Below, piece after piece: positions 12,085 to 24,870 of a stretch of 64,000 bases of DNA. This DNA comes from Panorpa germanica (lineage: Eukaryota > Arthropoda > Insecta > Mecoptera > Panorpidae): the NCBI GenBank assembly GCA_963678705.1, contig OY783219.1, forward strand, positions 4,464,001-4,528,000, written 5' to 3'. The notes beneath the pieces are model-generated. The model was not told the origin of the DNA, searched no databases, and saw nothing but the letters and a program-made list of their open reading frames with translations. Positions within the stretch are counted from its first letter, which is position 1, and each line of letters opens with the position of its first letter. The translations under genes and the position numbers were made by a program.

Positions 12085-12674
12085 TAATAATGCGGATTCT
12101 TTATTTATATAATATATTTACAATATCTGAAGATATTGTTTTTTGTTTTATTATGCATAAGGATTATATATATATTTTTTTCAATAGACGTAGAAATAAC
12201 TGTTGACCTATATTGTTATAATACATGACAAAAAGGTTTTTGAAAAATAATATTCATGTCATTTGGTTTTAAGAAGCCAAAGCCTTTGCTTTTATATTCG
12301 GATCATGTAAATAGATTTCAAAATGAAGATAATGAAATTATATTGCTAATAAATTTTAATAAAGTCAGTTTTCAAAAAAACATTGTTTTATTTGATTTAT
12401 ATTTACAATGTATTTCTAAATTTGATATATCAGTGTCATTCATTAAGTGCTAAGTGTTATTGTCCTAGCACAATGTAAAATGGTTTACTTTAATGGTCAC
12501 AAATTGTAAATGAAAAGATTTTTAACAAAAATAATATTACACAGAATCTGTTTATTGAAAGTTGCGATGATGAAGTACAAAAACAAAATAATTCAAAAAT
12601 AAAAAGAAAATAACTTTCATAGAAGTGGGTAATAATGTATACTTCCTAGAATATTAATCTCTAAGCGTATAAAA
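12085..12674. other. Convergent intergenic region lin-9 / Nup50
   Basis: About 590 bp of AT-rich DNA between two convergent stop codons. It holds the 3' UTRs of both genes, with AATAAA-like hexamers on both strands. A 65-codon open frame at 12256-12453 has low-complexity composition and no family resemblance. Confidence 0.5.
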
Positions 12675-13928
12675 TTACTTTTTATATTTATTAATCATTT
12701 CCAATAGTTTATCAGCTTCTTCAGCGGTTTTAACTCTAAGCAGGATTGATGTAGGAGTGGGTCCTTTATCCGGCAAATAGACGCAAACCATCATAACGTT
12801 GTTTTTACCCATACGTTGAGCAGGAATGGATTCTGATAATAAAATATTAACCAGGAGGTTGCCCAGGCTTGTATCAGCGCGTACAATTAGTTGTGTTTTA
12901 TCAGTTTCCTTAACTGGCTTTAAAAATAGGTTCCCTACTCCTCCATCCGCGTAACCACTATCTTTCTTAATGAAAACTTTGCATCGAACTGTATAAACGC
13001 TGTCTTCTTCAATAACTGGTGTAAATTCAACTTTAGGAGGTTCTTCATTTTCTTCTTCTGCTTCAGGTTTCTTATCTTCTTTAACAACAGGGGCTGCTAC
13101 ATTACCAAAAGAGAATGGGGCTCCTTTTCCAAAACTAAATCCTGTTGAAGGTACTCCACTAGGTGGGCTACTAGTAGTTTGACCAAATGTAAAAGTTGCT
13201 GATGAATTTCCAAAAATAGAAGATTTTGCAGGTTCAGGAGATTTTGATTCTGTTGATGAGGAAGTGGCGGGAGTAAAACTAAAAGTAGATATTGTTGGAG
13301 TACTAGCACTACTGGAGAAGGAAAATATGCTGGAGGATGTTGCTTTTGTATTTGTCGTTGATGTTTCAGGAACTTTTTCAGTCTCTACAGGTTTATCTTC
13401 TAACCTCGAACGTCTTTCTTCTATTTCCTTCAAGTGTTTTTCGTAATCTCGAAATATTGGAGTTAATATACATACGGGAGTAGCATCCACGTGGGTTTTT
13501 ATCCATTTCGCAACACTTACATTTAGTCCTTTAAGTTGTGAATTGTATTCTTGTAGACGTTTGTTCGATATGCTGTTACGTTTGTCGCCTGTTGATTCAC
13601 TGACAGACTTCGTACTGTCATCTTTTGAATCAGTGTTTGGAGTTGTAAGAGCCTTTCCATTTCCTAGGGCTCCAAATGTTATTCCTCCAAAAGGTTTCGA
13701 GGAGGTATCGTCAGTTCCCTTTTTAGCGAAAGCTGTAAACCCACTGAAGATGCTCTTCGCCCCATCTGTTACGGTGGAACCTGTGGTGCGCCGGCGAGCT
13801 GATTTTATTACACGGCCTTTTAATTCATCTTCTGTAGCTTTCTTGAATGTGCCAATATCTTCAGACTCTTGTTCTTCCTCCCAATTATCTTGATTTAATT
13901 CTGTAGTAGCTGTACGCTTCGCAGCCAT
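12675..13928 (-). CDS. Nup50: Nup50, nuclear pore basket nucleoporin
   Basis: A 417-residue nucleoporin that helps importin-alpha/beta and Ran-dependent transport at the nuclear basket. It lies in a single exon. The N-terminal NUP50 motif (residues 1-47: KRTATTELNQDNW ... GTFKKATEDELKGRVIKSARRR) is the importin-alpha-binding segment. The middle carries FG-type repeats (FGGITFG, SIFGNSS, TFTFGQ, FSFGKGAPFSFG). The C-terminal Ran-binding domain covers about residues 315-417 (VYTVRCKVFIKKD ... VGNLFLKPVKETDKTQLIVRADTSLGNLLVNILL, read in pieces). Length is close to human NUP50 (468). The start is the only ATG before the conserved N-terminus. Divergent from the PHF21A-like gene. Confidence 0.95.
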   Translation of the reverse strand: MAAKRTATTELNQDNWEEEQESEDIGTFKKATEDELKGRVIKSARRRTTGSTVTDGAKSIFSGFTAFAKKGTDDTSSKPFGGITFGALGNGKALTTPNTDSKDDSTKSVSESTGDKRNSISNKRLQEYNSQLKGLNVSVAKWIKTHVDATPVCILTPIFRDYEKHLKEIEERRSRLEDKPVETEKVPETSTTNTKATSSSIFSFSSSASTPTISTFSFTPATSSSTESKSPEPAKSSIFGNSSATFTFGQTTSSPPSGVPSTGFSFGKGAPFSFGNVAAPVVKEDKKPEAEEENEEPPKVEFTPVIEEDSVYTVRCKVFIKKDSGYADGGVGNLFLKPVKETDKTQLIVRADTSLGNLLVNILLSESIPAQRMGKNNVMMVCVYLPDKGPTPTSILLRVKTAEEADKLLEMINKYKK

Positions 13929-14604
13929 TTAAAAATCAAGTACCTTAACCTAAAAAATTTCTAATTTAAAAAAATAGTTTCAATTTGAAAACAGAAGTGA
14001 TTTAAAAAAGCATCTAATTAATTTCTTTAATAATACAAAACATTTAAATAAAATAATTCCAAAACTTACAATAAAAATAAACAAGCTTATTCTAATTTAA
14101 TAAAAATTACATTTGTCATATTTTTTATGGCGCGTTCTATAATTTTTAGTAAAGTTCAATGGAAATTTGTTTCTTCTTCTTAAATTGTCAAATAGTTCCA
14201 AAAAAAATGTCTAAATGTCGCTAAAATCGTTTTATGAAAACGTGATCATTTTACAATAATATGCCATTAATAACGAAATAAATATTTAAACATATTTTAT
14301 TTTGTTTAATTAATATATCACGATAATTATAATTAATAGAGTTTACCGTTTTTATAGAAATGCTTGTGCGCATGTTTTATTTGTAAAGTGGTGTGAGTTT
14401 GATGTTTCACGACGGTTACTTCAGTATTATAGAATAATTTCAGTACGTGATAAACGCTACGATCGTCTTGGTATGTCTGCGGCAGTGTTTTTAAATTAGG
14501 TTATGATTAGTTTCTCATAAATATTGTTATGAACACAACTTATATATCTACAAATAATAATTTTATGAAATATTGTAAATTAATAAAGTCTAAAGTGTTT
14601 AAAA
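13929..14604. promoter_or_regulatory. Divergent intergenic region Nup50 / PHF21A-like gene
   Basis: A 676-bp AT-rich spacer between two divergent start codons, presumably holding both promoters. I see no clear core promoter motif and no repeat shared with elsewhere in the window. Confidence 0.4.
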
Positions 14605-17600
14605 ATGGAAGTTCCTGCGGTTATAAAAAATGAAATAGTTGCGTGTCAACAAGAACTTCGAAATGCTATCGCTGCCCACCAGGTAATCTCTATTAGTATT
14701 TCAGCTCTATTTACATTACAATATTTAACTAGAGTTTAGTTTATTAATATCTAAGATATCTTATACTTATCATGTTATCTTTAATAGTGGTGTAGTTTTA
14801 AATAAATTAGAAACGAAATAAGACACCATTTTTATACTTAAGTATAACGGTTTAAAATACTTAAACAATATAACTAGTAAATTGTTTTTTAGATTAATAT
14901 ATAATGTTATATTATTATCTGCATGTAATGAGTTAGAATATCTAATTAACATATGCAATTAGAAATTAGAATAACACAATGTAGTTTACGAATGATGCAA
15001 ATTTCAAAACGTCAAATATCAACTGCATAAAGTGCGTTCGGTAATTAGTTACGTTGATTCTTTTACTACTTATTATTTAGTTATCTAAATTATTTTAAAT
15101 ATTATTAATTTTAAATACTTTGTTGAATTTCACTAGATTTAACTGCAATACCTGGTGTGGCCCGGGATTATATTTAAATTAATTAATTTTAGTTCAAGGA
15201 CGAGCAGTGCTCGCACAAGTTGTTCCACTTATGTAGCTTGCACGTGTATCACTGCACGAATAGTATTTTGATGGCGGCATAAATCTTTGTATAATAAAGA
15301 CTTGCACTTTATTTATAAATATCTCGCTTCACAGCTGGTCAAAACATTTGAAATTTTGCAATTAAATTAAGAATACATACTTCTGTTATAATCAAATAAA
15401 ATTTTGAAATTATTAAATTAAAAAAGTATGTAAAAGTATGGCTAAATGAAATTTTTTCTTTTGTTGCAGGACCTGTGCTTTAAAATCAAAAGGGAGCCTA
15501 AAGTAAGTAGTACAGACTTTCTAGTTGATATAAATAGTAAATAATATATAGTTGATATAATATTTAAAATCTTTAATCATCTTATCCTTCTAAATTCATT
15601 TCTTTCTAGTGATAAGTTTGCCTAATCCAAGAGGCGATTTCTCCTGTCTCACATTCTATATAAATGCAAATATTTTTAGTTTATTTGTATAATTTCACAT
15701 TTATAAATTTGCAGAATGTGTCTCTACAAGCTAAGCTGAGGCAGGCCGAGCAATATATTAAAAGTGTCAGCCAGAAACAGGTTAGTGCTTATAAGATGTT
15801 TGCATTGTTTCCAGTGCTAATTTGTCAGATATTCCATTCTATCTAGTGTATATTTTACTCAACATCAAAAATTTACAAAAAAATATACGAATTGAAAAAA
15901 TTATAAGCCAAATATTTGGCCAATGTTAAAAATAGCCTAAAGTGCAGTTAATTCATTGAAATTTGGACACGACAATGTCTGTCGGGTCACTTAGTCCTTT
16001 AATAAATAAATAAAAGCAAAAATATAAAAGATCTATTACAATTTGAAAGTTTTTAGTCATTTTTTTATTATTAAACATTATATAAAACTTAGTTTAAACC
16101 AAATTAAAAGTTTCAAAATAAAGTACAAACTTATAAGGTTTATATTGTTAGTTAAGTTGTTACAACTTTGCCAAGAGTTATATTATCACCACTCATACCC
16201 TCCTATCTTCTCACTTACTCACTCGTTCTATTCCTTATCCCCATCCCCATTCCAATGTCTTGGCCACTAACGACCGCCTGGATCACATGTACTCCTATCT
16301 ATTTTCCAATGGAGGTGGTGACTTTGTTTTTCACAAGGTACCATGAAAATTTAATTAAGTAATTTTTAATTTTTTTTGCATTTAATGTTCGATGCTAAGT
16401 CCTATTTTCATTCATCCAAGTTTCATTTATTTATTACCAAACCCAGAAAATATAGCGCTGATCCAAGAATCCGTACTCTCAAAATCTATTTATTTACATA
16501 TCTTATCATATGAACAATTATTACTCCCGCGGTCTGTATTTAAATACGTCATAATTAAATAATATATTGTCTTATTTGGATATGTAAAATTAATCGCTCT
16601 ATTATGAGAAACAAAAATAATTTTATAAAGACGCCAGTGAACACCCTGTACAAAAGCTGATTAAGTAAAGTTCCAAAGTTATCTTATAGAAGTTATTCGA
16701 ATTCTTAAGTAACTAGTATAAAAAAGGACAATATAAAATGTATATTAACAAATTCAGGGCGGAGGATAGAAGAGGGGGGAATTCTGTACGAAAATGAGAT
16801 GAATTTAGAACAAGAAATATCTAAATAAAGCAAGAAATTTGTGTTATGTATTAGAATAATGGTCTTGTAAATTAAATTTTTTAAATCGGATTTTCAAAAT
16901 TTTCATTTAAGTATATAGGAAAAATATATGTAGAAGTATAGCTATTTGAATTTTGAATTTCTGTTTTACCTCATATATGATAGAGTGATATTTTGACGCC
17001 ACTTATAATAAAGTAATCGATTTTATTCATTTTTGTTTATCATATTTATAATATCAGAACTTTATGTGGCAACAGTGTATAAAAGAGGTGTCAATTCTCA
17101 GTGCTCAGCATAGGAAATGGGCCGAAGTTAAATAATGAATGGAATAAAAATGACTCTGAATTGTTAGTACTTATTGAAAAATAATTGAACATTTGAAGTC
17201 CTATTAGCCTTTATCAACAGTTTTATAGAATTTAAGACATAGTGCACATTATCTCCTTTAACAATTTGGTTTCCTCAGTACGGCCCTGATTACTCTTTTC
17301 CTGCAAGACAGACGGGTATCTTGATTTTAAAATAATCTTGAGGTGGCTTGTTTTAAATTTTATTCTCCATTTCGAGAATTACTTTGGATAATGTTGTTTC
17401 TCCATTTTGCGGGGAATATTTGATTGCGAAACTTTCTAAAGTTTATTCATTAAAACTTTTATGACTTGTACCCCTTTTTGAAGTTATTCTAGCTTAACAT
17501 TTTAGCTAATTAATATTTTGATATAAAATAATGCAAATTATATATTACGAATATAAAGTTAGTTAACGTTCCAACTAATTTTAGAAGTACTACTTGTGTG

Positions 17601-20600
17601 TTTTGATATATCTATGTATTTATCCCACTAAACACAAAATGTAAACTCGTGTATTATTTAATGTAATTCTATTATATTATCATTGTAAACAAATTCAAAA
17701 GCATTTTAAATCTTTTATTAAAATATTGATTTAATATGTAACATTATATAATCTTGCATAAATAGTTTTAGTAAGGTCAGACAACAAAACTTTTGTTATA
17801 TAACACTAGCTAAACCTAGCTACGCTTAGTTGTGGCTCAATCTGATAAGAAATGAATGGGAAAGTAAATAAAAGACACACACATAAACACAGACGACGAT
17901 TAACAGGAAAGAAACGAAAGAAATGAATTCGTTTTCGAAAACACGCAAATATATTTCTATTTTTTTTTATGTTAGTTAAACCTATACTATAATTAGCGGG
18001 TTAATTATAATATCATAAAGTTTACCTTTAAACAAAGTAATTTTCAAAATATTGCAACAAAAACAAAACTTCGATGGCTTGGAGAATAGAGAAAACTTGG
18101 AACAGCTATCCTAACTTTATGTTTACTGCGGATCATAATAATATCCTAAGGGGAAATGGAAAATTGTTTTAAAACTTTATTTCTTTTAATTAATAAAAGT
18201 TATTATATTTTATTCAAGAGTATTTAAACAACCTCAAAAACAAATCTGTGTATTTTACAAATACAAAGAAAATTAAGTAATTTTATTTCCTTCCATATCG
18301 TGAAATATATTTATCTATTATTAAAATAGATAATATCGTCAATTTATATAATTAATCTTAATTAATATTTCAACTTTAATAGATGTAGATACTACATATA
18401 GAATAAAGACCTACATTAAATTATCAAGTTTGTTTTACCCTTACAATATTTTTCTTTATCCTACTCTACACCCCTTGCGTACCCCTTATTTTTGCACATC
18501 CTCACCCCTCACCATCACCCTTCAGCAACTTGTAGCTTTCAAGGAATCAATAAACGACACGACCAGAAATAACTTATAAGTCTGTTAAAAAAGAATATAA
18601 AATTTTAAAACTTATTCAGCAATTCTTTCAAGTTTTTTTTTATACAATTTTTTTTGATTATGATTTTTTTTTACTACTTTTTACTTTCTATCTAACAAAA
18701 TTTAAAGTAGTTCACTAATAGAAACACTTTTCTATAGAATTTGTAGAAGTCTCCTTAATTTAATTACAAAATTTTTTATTAATAAATAGTAATTTAATAA
18801 ATTATAATATTTTTATATTAATTTTATTTTTTTTATTTTTCAGAAACCATTCATTGTTCTTTTACGTAAAGAATTAAACCTTTACCAAGAAAAACGTAAA
18901 AGAGAACGTAGAATTATCGATTACGATGCTGATAATGCATTCATCGCAAAACAAATAGAAGACCATCAATTAATTAAAGCTGAACCAAGTATCTTCCATA
19001 AATCAAAAACATCAAAATATCGCAGAATTAAAAAAAAGAAACAAACAGAAAAAAATGGGGCTATTAATGGAGATGAAAAGTTTATAAAAAAAGAAGAGAT
19101 TTCTTCTCGAGGTAATAGCACCGATGAACCTGAAGTTCCAAAGTCTCAGATTTTACTAAACCGGAGATCTAATTTATTAAGCGCACTCGACAAAGTCTAC
19201 AAGCAAAACACAGTGTGAGTTTCAGAGTTTAGACTAACCAAAAAACGACATCTTTTTTATTTTGTGTAAAAATAAAATTAGTATTGTAAAAAACCGCACT
19301 AAATCGATAATCGCATTATTCGAAACAAATTTCTGGGTTATTTAGTAAGCTTGTTATTACAGTTTTCTCGTTTATTTATTATTATTATATTTATTGTTAT
19401 TTTTAATTGTTTAATTTACATATATACATTTTATTTTAGGTCACCAGTACCTGTGACTTCTTCATCTTTTTTATCAGTTTTACCCGTAATATCACAACCT
19501 GAACCAGCTAGATTGCCAACTCCTCCGCCACCTACACCAGAACCACCAGCAGCTTCATTGCCATCATCATCTTCTCAGCTATCTACCGATGCACCAGCTA
19601 CAACAGTACCTCTACGTTCGTATTCCAAAGTACGCCGCCCCATAACACCAGATTTCCAACCTGCAGTACGGCAACCGGAAAACAAACAGTTTTTTTTAAG
19701 GTATGGAAGCAATCAAATTCCCTTTGTTACGAGCTACGATTATCGGTTTATATTATTGAATTATCTGCTTTAGATATCTAGGCCTCGTTAGTCCAGAAGA
19801 ATATGCAGCTGAAGAAGCTACACTTGCAGAAAGAAGGAAAAGAATGCGTTCGATGGAACAAGAGTTTATTTATGACAACAGTGACAAACCAGTAAGAATT
19901 CGAAATAAATAAATATTTACTTATATTGGTTATTCATTTTTAATTAAATATATTTCAATATACTTAGAAACGGAAAAAGAAGAAGCAGTATCTGCAGCAG
20001 GTGGCTCCACCGACCACTAGAGCACAAGCAAATCGCGCTTCGACTGAATCAAATAAATCGTTAGAACAGAATCAAACCGATTTATTAGGAATTAAAATTC
20101 CTCAAGAACTCTCTATAGAAAAAGTTAAACCTAAAGAATGCGCCGTCTGTAGGCTGGGAGGTAAGGCCTCATTCTATTTCCTAATTTATATTATGTTTGT
20201 CGTATTTTTAGGTATAATCCTTTTTATCTATTTTTAGATATATCCGAATGTTTGAGTTCCTGCGAGTCTTGCGATAACTACTTTCATGTTTCTTGTCATG
20301 ATAGGAGCCCCCGAGGTTTGAAAGAAGATCTGTGCCCCACATGTATCAGGAGAAGCGCAAGCCCTGATATGTTCACTGGTAAGGTATAATCGATTTTTCT
20401 ATAAGTATTTCTTTAATAAATTACTAAATATATATTCTTTGTAAATGCAGCATATCAATTTATATTTTAGAGAAAACTATAATAAAAAGACACCTTAAGG
20501 AAGAGAACGAAATATTAAATGATAATTTAAAAAGCCTAGAAAAAGAGAAGCTAGAACTTCAAGAAAATATTAACGAAGATGATGAGAAACGTAAAAAATT

Positions 20601-20706
20601 ATTGGTAGAACAGACAAATATTGAAAATAATATTAAAAAAATAATGGACTTTATCAATTTAGTGAAAAAGAGTGGTGATAACATAACCATCGATGAACCT
20701 TCGTGA
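14605..20706 (+). CDS. PHF21A/BHC80-like PHD finger protein
   Basis: A nuclear PHD protein resembling PHF21A (BHC80), which reads unmethylated H3K4 in the LSD1-CoREST co-repressor complex. Exons: 14605-14682, 15470-15502, 15715-15780, 18844-19214, 19440-19700, 19774-19891, 19968-20160, 20238-20378 and 20471-20706; phases agree, 498 residues. The N-terminal helix (IVACQQELRNAIAAHQ ... KAKL-type repeat) matches the start of BHC80. The PHD finger (about residues 370-420) has the full C4HC3 set: CAVC, C..CESC, YFHVSC and CPTC. A coiled coil follows (KEENEILNDNLKSLEKEKLE), as in PHF21A. The middle is Pro/Ser-rich and lysine-rich. Intron 3 is 3.06 kb. The assignment to PHF21A rather than another PHD family rests on the N-terminal and C-terminal coiled coils. 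Confidence 0.8.
15150..15385. repeat. Dispersed repeat copy, shared with the right end of the window
   Basis: The segment around 15,318-15,370 (ATCTCGCTTCACAGCTGGTC ... AATTAAGTT-like) closely resembles 62,345-62,396. Both are preceded by AATAAA-like AT-rich sequence. I take it to be part of a dispersed element, class unknown, in intron 1 of the PHF21A-like gene. Confidence 0.55.
15781..18843. other. 3-kb intron of the PHF21A-like gene
   Basis: The longest intron in the window. It is AT-rich, with a short pyrimidine-rich stretch (about 18,470-18,530). I found no conserved coding block. Short open frames at 16043-16362 are low-complexity. No complete transposon is recognisable. Confidence 0.5.
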
Positions 20707-21866
20707 CTAATACGGGGAATTTAAATTCAATTTATTATTTTACACCAAAAATTGACAATTTTTTATCCAAAGATAATGATAAGCATTTATAATTGTTAGA
20801 ATATTTGTAATTAATTTTTTTGTAAATAAGTTTTTGTGTGTTTCATTTTATATTTTCTTACGTTCAAAATTATAATTTTAGATGTGAGAATGTAATTTAG
20901 TTATTAAAAATGGACTTGATGCAAAGATCTCGACAAAACAATTATGAAATTTAATGAAATTAGTATTAAATAAATATTTATATGTTATTGTATGTATGAA
21001 TTTAGTAGATAGAATTCTACGTTTATAGAATAACTTGATATTTTCTATTTGTTGTTAATTATGCTTAACTGTGAAGAAGCACCATTGTCAGATACTGAGT
21101 TTCAATTTTATATTTTAAGTTAAATGTAAAATCTACTTGTAAAATATAAAGAAATAAAAATAATTATATTACTTTATATTAAATAAAGTATATTATTGCT
21201 GAACGAAGCATGATTTCACGAGCTGAAACTTACATTCGAAGTTAAAACAAAAAATTCAAAATTAGAACCCTTTTTGGTCACTGTTAACTTGAGACAGACG
21301 CTTCCAAAAAGTTACAAAAAATGAGATATTAAACTCAGTAGCTGGAAATGGGGCTTTATTAAATAAATGTATAAATTATTCGTTCCGCTCTAAACAATAA
21401 TTGATTGTTCTGTTCTTAAATACTATTAACAATAAACAAATTTATGACTTTTACCAGAGTGAATAATTTATAGTAATTATGTGACTAAATGTTAAAACAA
21501 CCTTCCTAATTATGTAATACACCTATCTTAAAATACTTTAAATAAAGAAGGTGTATTGTATATTTTTAAAGAATAGTGTTAAATAATTTCATTATATTAT
21601 TTAGTAATGTAAGTTCAAATGTTTATAATTTGTTAATTGTATTATAAAATAATCAATACATAATTTTAATATGAGAAAAATGGTCATTGTTGTTAAAACA
21701 TCGGAATAATACGAAACCATCCGAAGAAATAAAATATCCTAACGGTAAATACGAAGAAAGAGTTTTACTTATTAGAAAGTTTTTAAAACTTCACATATGT
21801 CAAAGATGGAGGACATATATTATAAACAATATAACTTATAATATATTTAATTAGTAGTTGTTAATC
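20707..21866. other. Intergenic region PHF21A-like gene / Ly6 gene
   Basis: About 1.16 kb of AT-rich sequence holding the 3' UTR of the PHF21A-like gene (several AATAAA hexamers, e.g. near 20,970 and 21,155) and the promoter of the Ly6 gene. No repeat, RNA gene or coding block seen. Confidence 0.45.
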
Positions 21867-22601
21867 ATGAATAAAAGTAATATTAAATGTGTTTTATATT
21901 TTATTTTAGTCACAGTTATTTGTTTAATTGGATCATCTGATGGTAAGTTGTCTTTCTTTTCATTTTACGTCCTTCAAATTATTCTATGTAAGACGGTGAG
22001 AGTAACAAAGAAATTGTTGCAAAAATACGCCCAATATAATTATAAAATATATTTATTGTATTTTAGGTCTTATTAAGCGTTGTTTTCGTTGTCGATCTAG
22101 AGGAGAATTGGGGTCTTGCAAAGATCCTTTTACATTAAATGTCACCCAAACAGAAGATGAACGTGGGGTTGAAGCAATTCCCTGTGCTTCAGGGTGGTGT
22201 GGAAAAATTATAGAGGGTGGTGAAACTTTCAAAGATGGTAAGTTCAATATATAGTAAGTAAATATATATATAGTAAGTAAAAATATAAGTTCTGGATTTA
22301 TTAATGCTATTCTTCTATTTGCAGAAGGTGTATGTTAAAAATATAAAAACAAGTAAATGAAATATAAAATATTTTATTTGCAGAATATGGATTAGCAACG
22401 AATCGAATGTGTCTTCAAAGGGGGCCTTCTGACGGGGAAGATCGATGTGCGTACACGATTTGGAACTACAAACAAGTTTATATGTGCATGTGTCAAGGAG
22501 ATTTGTGTAATACTGCATCACAATCGACTAACGCTCTGACTTTTATTGGGGTTTTATCACTTGGTGTTGCTACAACAATTTTTACTAGAATATTTATGTG
22601 A
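21867..22601 (+). CDS. Ly6/uPAR (LU) domain GPI-anchored protein
   Basis: A small secreted three-finger protein of 154 residues. Exons are 21867-21942, 22067-22237 and 22384-22601, in phase. A signal peptide (about residues 1-26, VLYFILVTVICLIGSSDG) leads into a ten-cysteine LU domain: CFRC, GSCKDPF, IPC, WCGK, MCLQ, RCAY, YMCMC and the closing CN. A hydrophobic C-terminus (LTFIGVLSLGVATTIF) follows, expected to be replaced by a GPI anchor. Insect members act at septate junctions, in cuticle formation or as ion-channel modulators; I cannot tell which subgroup this is. It lies just left of the duplicated cysteine-rich genes, which do not share its cysteine spacing. Confidence 0.88.
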
Positions 22602-23321
22602 TGAAGAATGAAATCTTATTGAGAGGGGAACTATCAGAAAACTTGCCCCCTTACCAGAAATCTTATTGAAATAATTTTTATAATATATATACAACTGATA
22701 TTACGATATAACTGATATAAAAGCAATGTATTTAGTTTTTAATTTTTAATATAATCTTCTGAAAGTAATATGCGGTGTTTTACTGAATACATTTTTATAA
22801 AAATATATTCTCATTTGAGATCTTCAAATAGAGCTCATGATTATTAGGGAAAAGAAAAACTTGCAGTATAATATTATTAATTAAATGAGTTATAAAACAA
22901 ATAAATTGTCAGGTGAAAGAATCTGACAATATCTAAACCACCAACATGCAAAAAAGTATGAAAAAATCTGGCCTTTACTTCTGGCAGCAAGTCCTGATGA
23001 TGGTAATCCAAATTGTATCACTATATATGCACTTTTCAGGTTAGGGTATTGCTTAGATTTACACTTACACTATTTTAATTAAAATATTTGTTTAAAATTA
23101 ATCACTAATTAACACTAATTCATACCGAACACTTCTTTATACAATTTATAAGTTAATAGTTTGAGTTAAAAAATCCCGCGCGACGTACGAGTAACATGTC
23201 TCAGTAATAAAATACTCAAATTTGATTGAAAAACATCTTTTGAGTTAAAATAAAAACTACAAATAAGTCTTTATTTACAAATAAGTCTTTCAATTTATAA
23301 AACTCACTACTTTATAACTTT
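22602..23321. other. Spacer between the Ly6 gene and the tandem duplication
   Basis: AT-rich DNA with the 3' UTR of the Ly6 gene. No coding block. Sequence similarity to the downstream unit begins near 23,310 (CTACTTT ... CAACCATTTTC). Confidence 0.45.
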
Positions 23322-24533
23322 TTTCAACCATTTTCTTTAACACAAATATGTTTTTAATAATTCTGAAAAATTTCGGCTGTAACATTTAAACGTTTAAACT
23401 CAAAATGAAAACCAAATAGACGACTGCAGTGCCATCTTAAGAAAACAAATATTTAAATTCAAAATATGGCACGAAATTTAAAATATATAACTTTTATAAT
23501 ACATGTATATTAAAATGTTATATATTACAAATCGCTGGTATTTATACATTTTACCAGGATCATCTCAAGAATTAAAGAAAATTTTATTGCTGTTAAAAGT
23601 AAAAATTCATTCAATATTTTTAACAACAGTATAAGCTTTCTTAATCTCAAGAAATAAAGAAAATTTAGTTTTTGTTAAAGTTAAAAACTCTACATTTTCA
23701 TGGTAGATAACAATAGATCCGTTTATATCCAGTGTTAATGATAAGCATTCAATTTTATATGAAGAAAACTACTAATTATATGAATAAGAACACGCCTGGA
23801 TAACATGCAACACTTTTAGATTCTTTTTGTATTGAATGAACAAAATCATTAAAGTAATAAACAGAAATTTCTAAATATTTGTAACACTAGATGTGTTAGA
23901 TTATATTGTGAACTTAGTACATTATTTATGATATGAAATCTATAATAATTAGTATTTATATTACTAATTGAGCTTGTAAAATTAATATTTTTTCAAACAG
24001 TTGATCTGCTTTAAACCACCACAGATGACAGTAGTAATTAATTTTATAACGCCTGATCCGCATGCAACTATATATACACACCAACAACATTTACTTATTA
24101 AAGAGTTTAACTTATTAAGTTATTAAAAATAAGTTTTCTACTTATATCTTAGCTAAAATTACAAGCTTAAAGTTTTTTTTTAAGTAAAAGATTAATATTA
24201 AAAAAGTAAAGTGAAAATTTTCTTATATTTCAAAAGAAAAAACTTTTATAAGTTATAATTTTCTTAAAAACTAAAGAAAATGTTTAATTTTTAAAGTTTA
24301 AGAACTAAAATTTTCTTAACTTTTAAAGATAAGAGTTTCATTTCTTTGTAGAGTACAGCCATTGACCCACAATAAGTTCCTTTTCCTGAAAACCATAAAT
24401 ACAAAACACAAGATATTTAAATTACAAGTGTTGCATATATTAGAAATTTAGAATTTTAAATTTTATAACAAAAACATGTACATATACATAATTTATATAC
24501 AATTTCATTTAAAATACAATTTTGTATCATTAA

Positions 24534-24771
24534 TTAATCTTCTAGGTCCATTGTTGAAGATGCTGCTTCAGATCCTATCGTAGAGTCCTTGGTGTACTGC
24601 GTTATCCTGAAAAACAAAAACTTAGTAGGTAATGTAACAACAAAGTTATTTTAAATGAATTTCATTTACCTGTGCATTGCGTTTTGTACGTTCCCATCCA
24701 TTATTTTTGTTTTTCTTAGAGTAGGTGTATTATCCCATGTGATCCCCGTGTTCTTGTTTCTGCAGATGGTG
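24534..24771 (-). other. Downstream exons of gene A (3' UTR or relic cytoplasmic-tail exons)
   Basis: Two exons with good splice signals follow the gene A stop: 24771 (or 24759)-24670 and 24606-24534, after a donor CATTCAG|GTAACT at 24849. Read in one frame across the junction they are open for about 55 codons (CRNKNTGITWDN ... SEAASSTMDLED, then TAA) and look like a cytoplasmic tail. However, no phase-compatible donor joins them to the membrane segment. They are therefore most simply 3' UTR, perhaps a relic of an older C-terminus. Confidence 0.5.
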
Positions 24772-24870
24772 CTACGGATGAAATAGAAATTTAAATGTAA
24801 TATTTTATAATCAGAGTAATGAAGTTATTTTTAATGATGATGAGTTACCTGAATGTTTCCCCGTTGTTTC

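Noticed and set aside
12256-12453. 65-codon open frame after lin-9
   Set aside because: It lies in the 3' UTR region, is low in complexity and resembles nothing; chance length in AT-rich DNA.
22053-22247. Minus-strand frames across the Ly6 exons
   Set aside because: Shadows of the plus-strand Ly6 exons, which carry the full cysteine pattern and correct splice sites.
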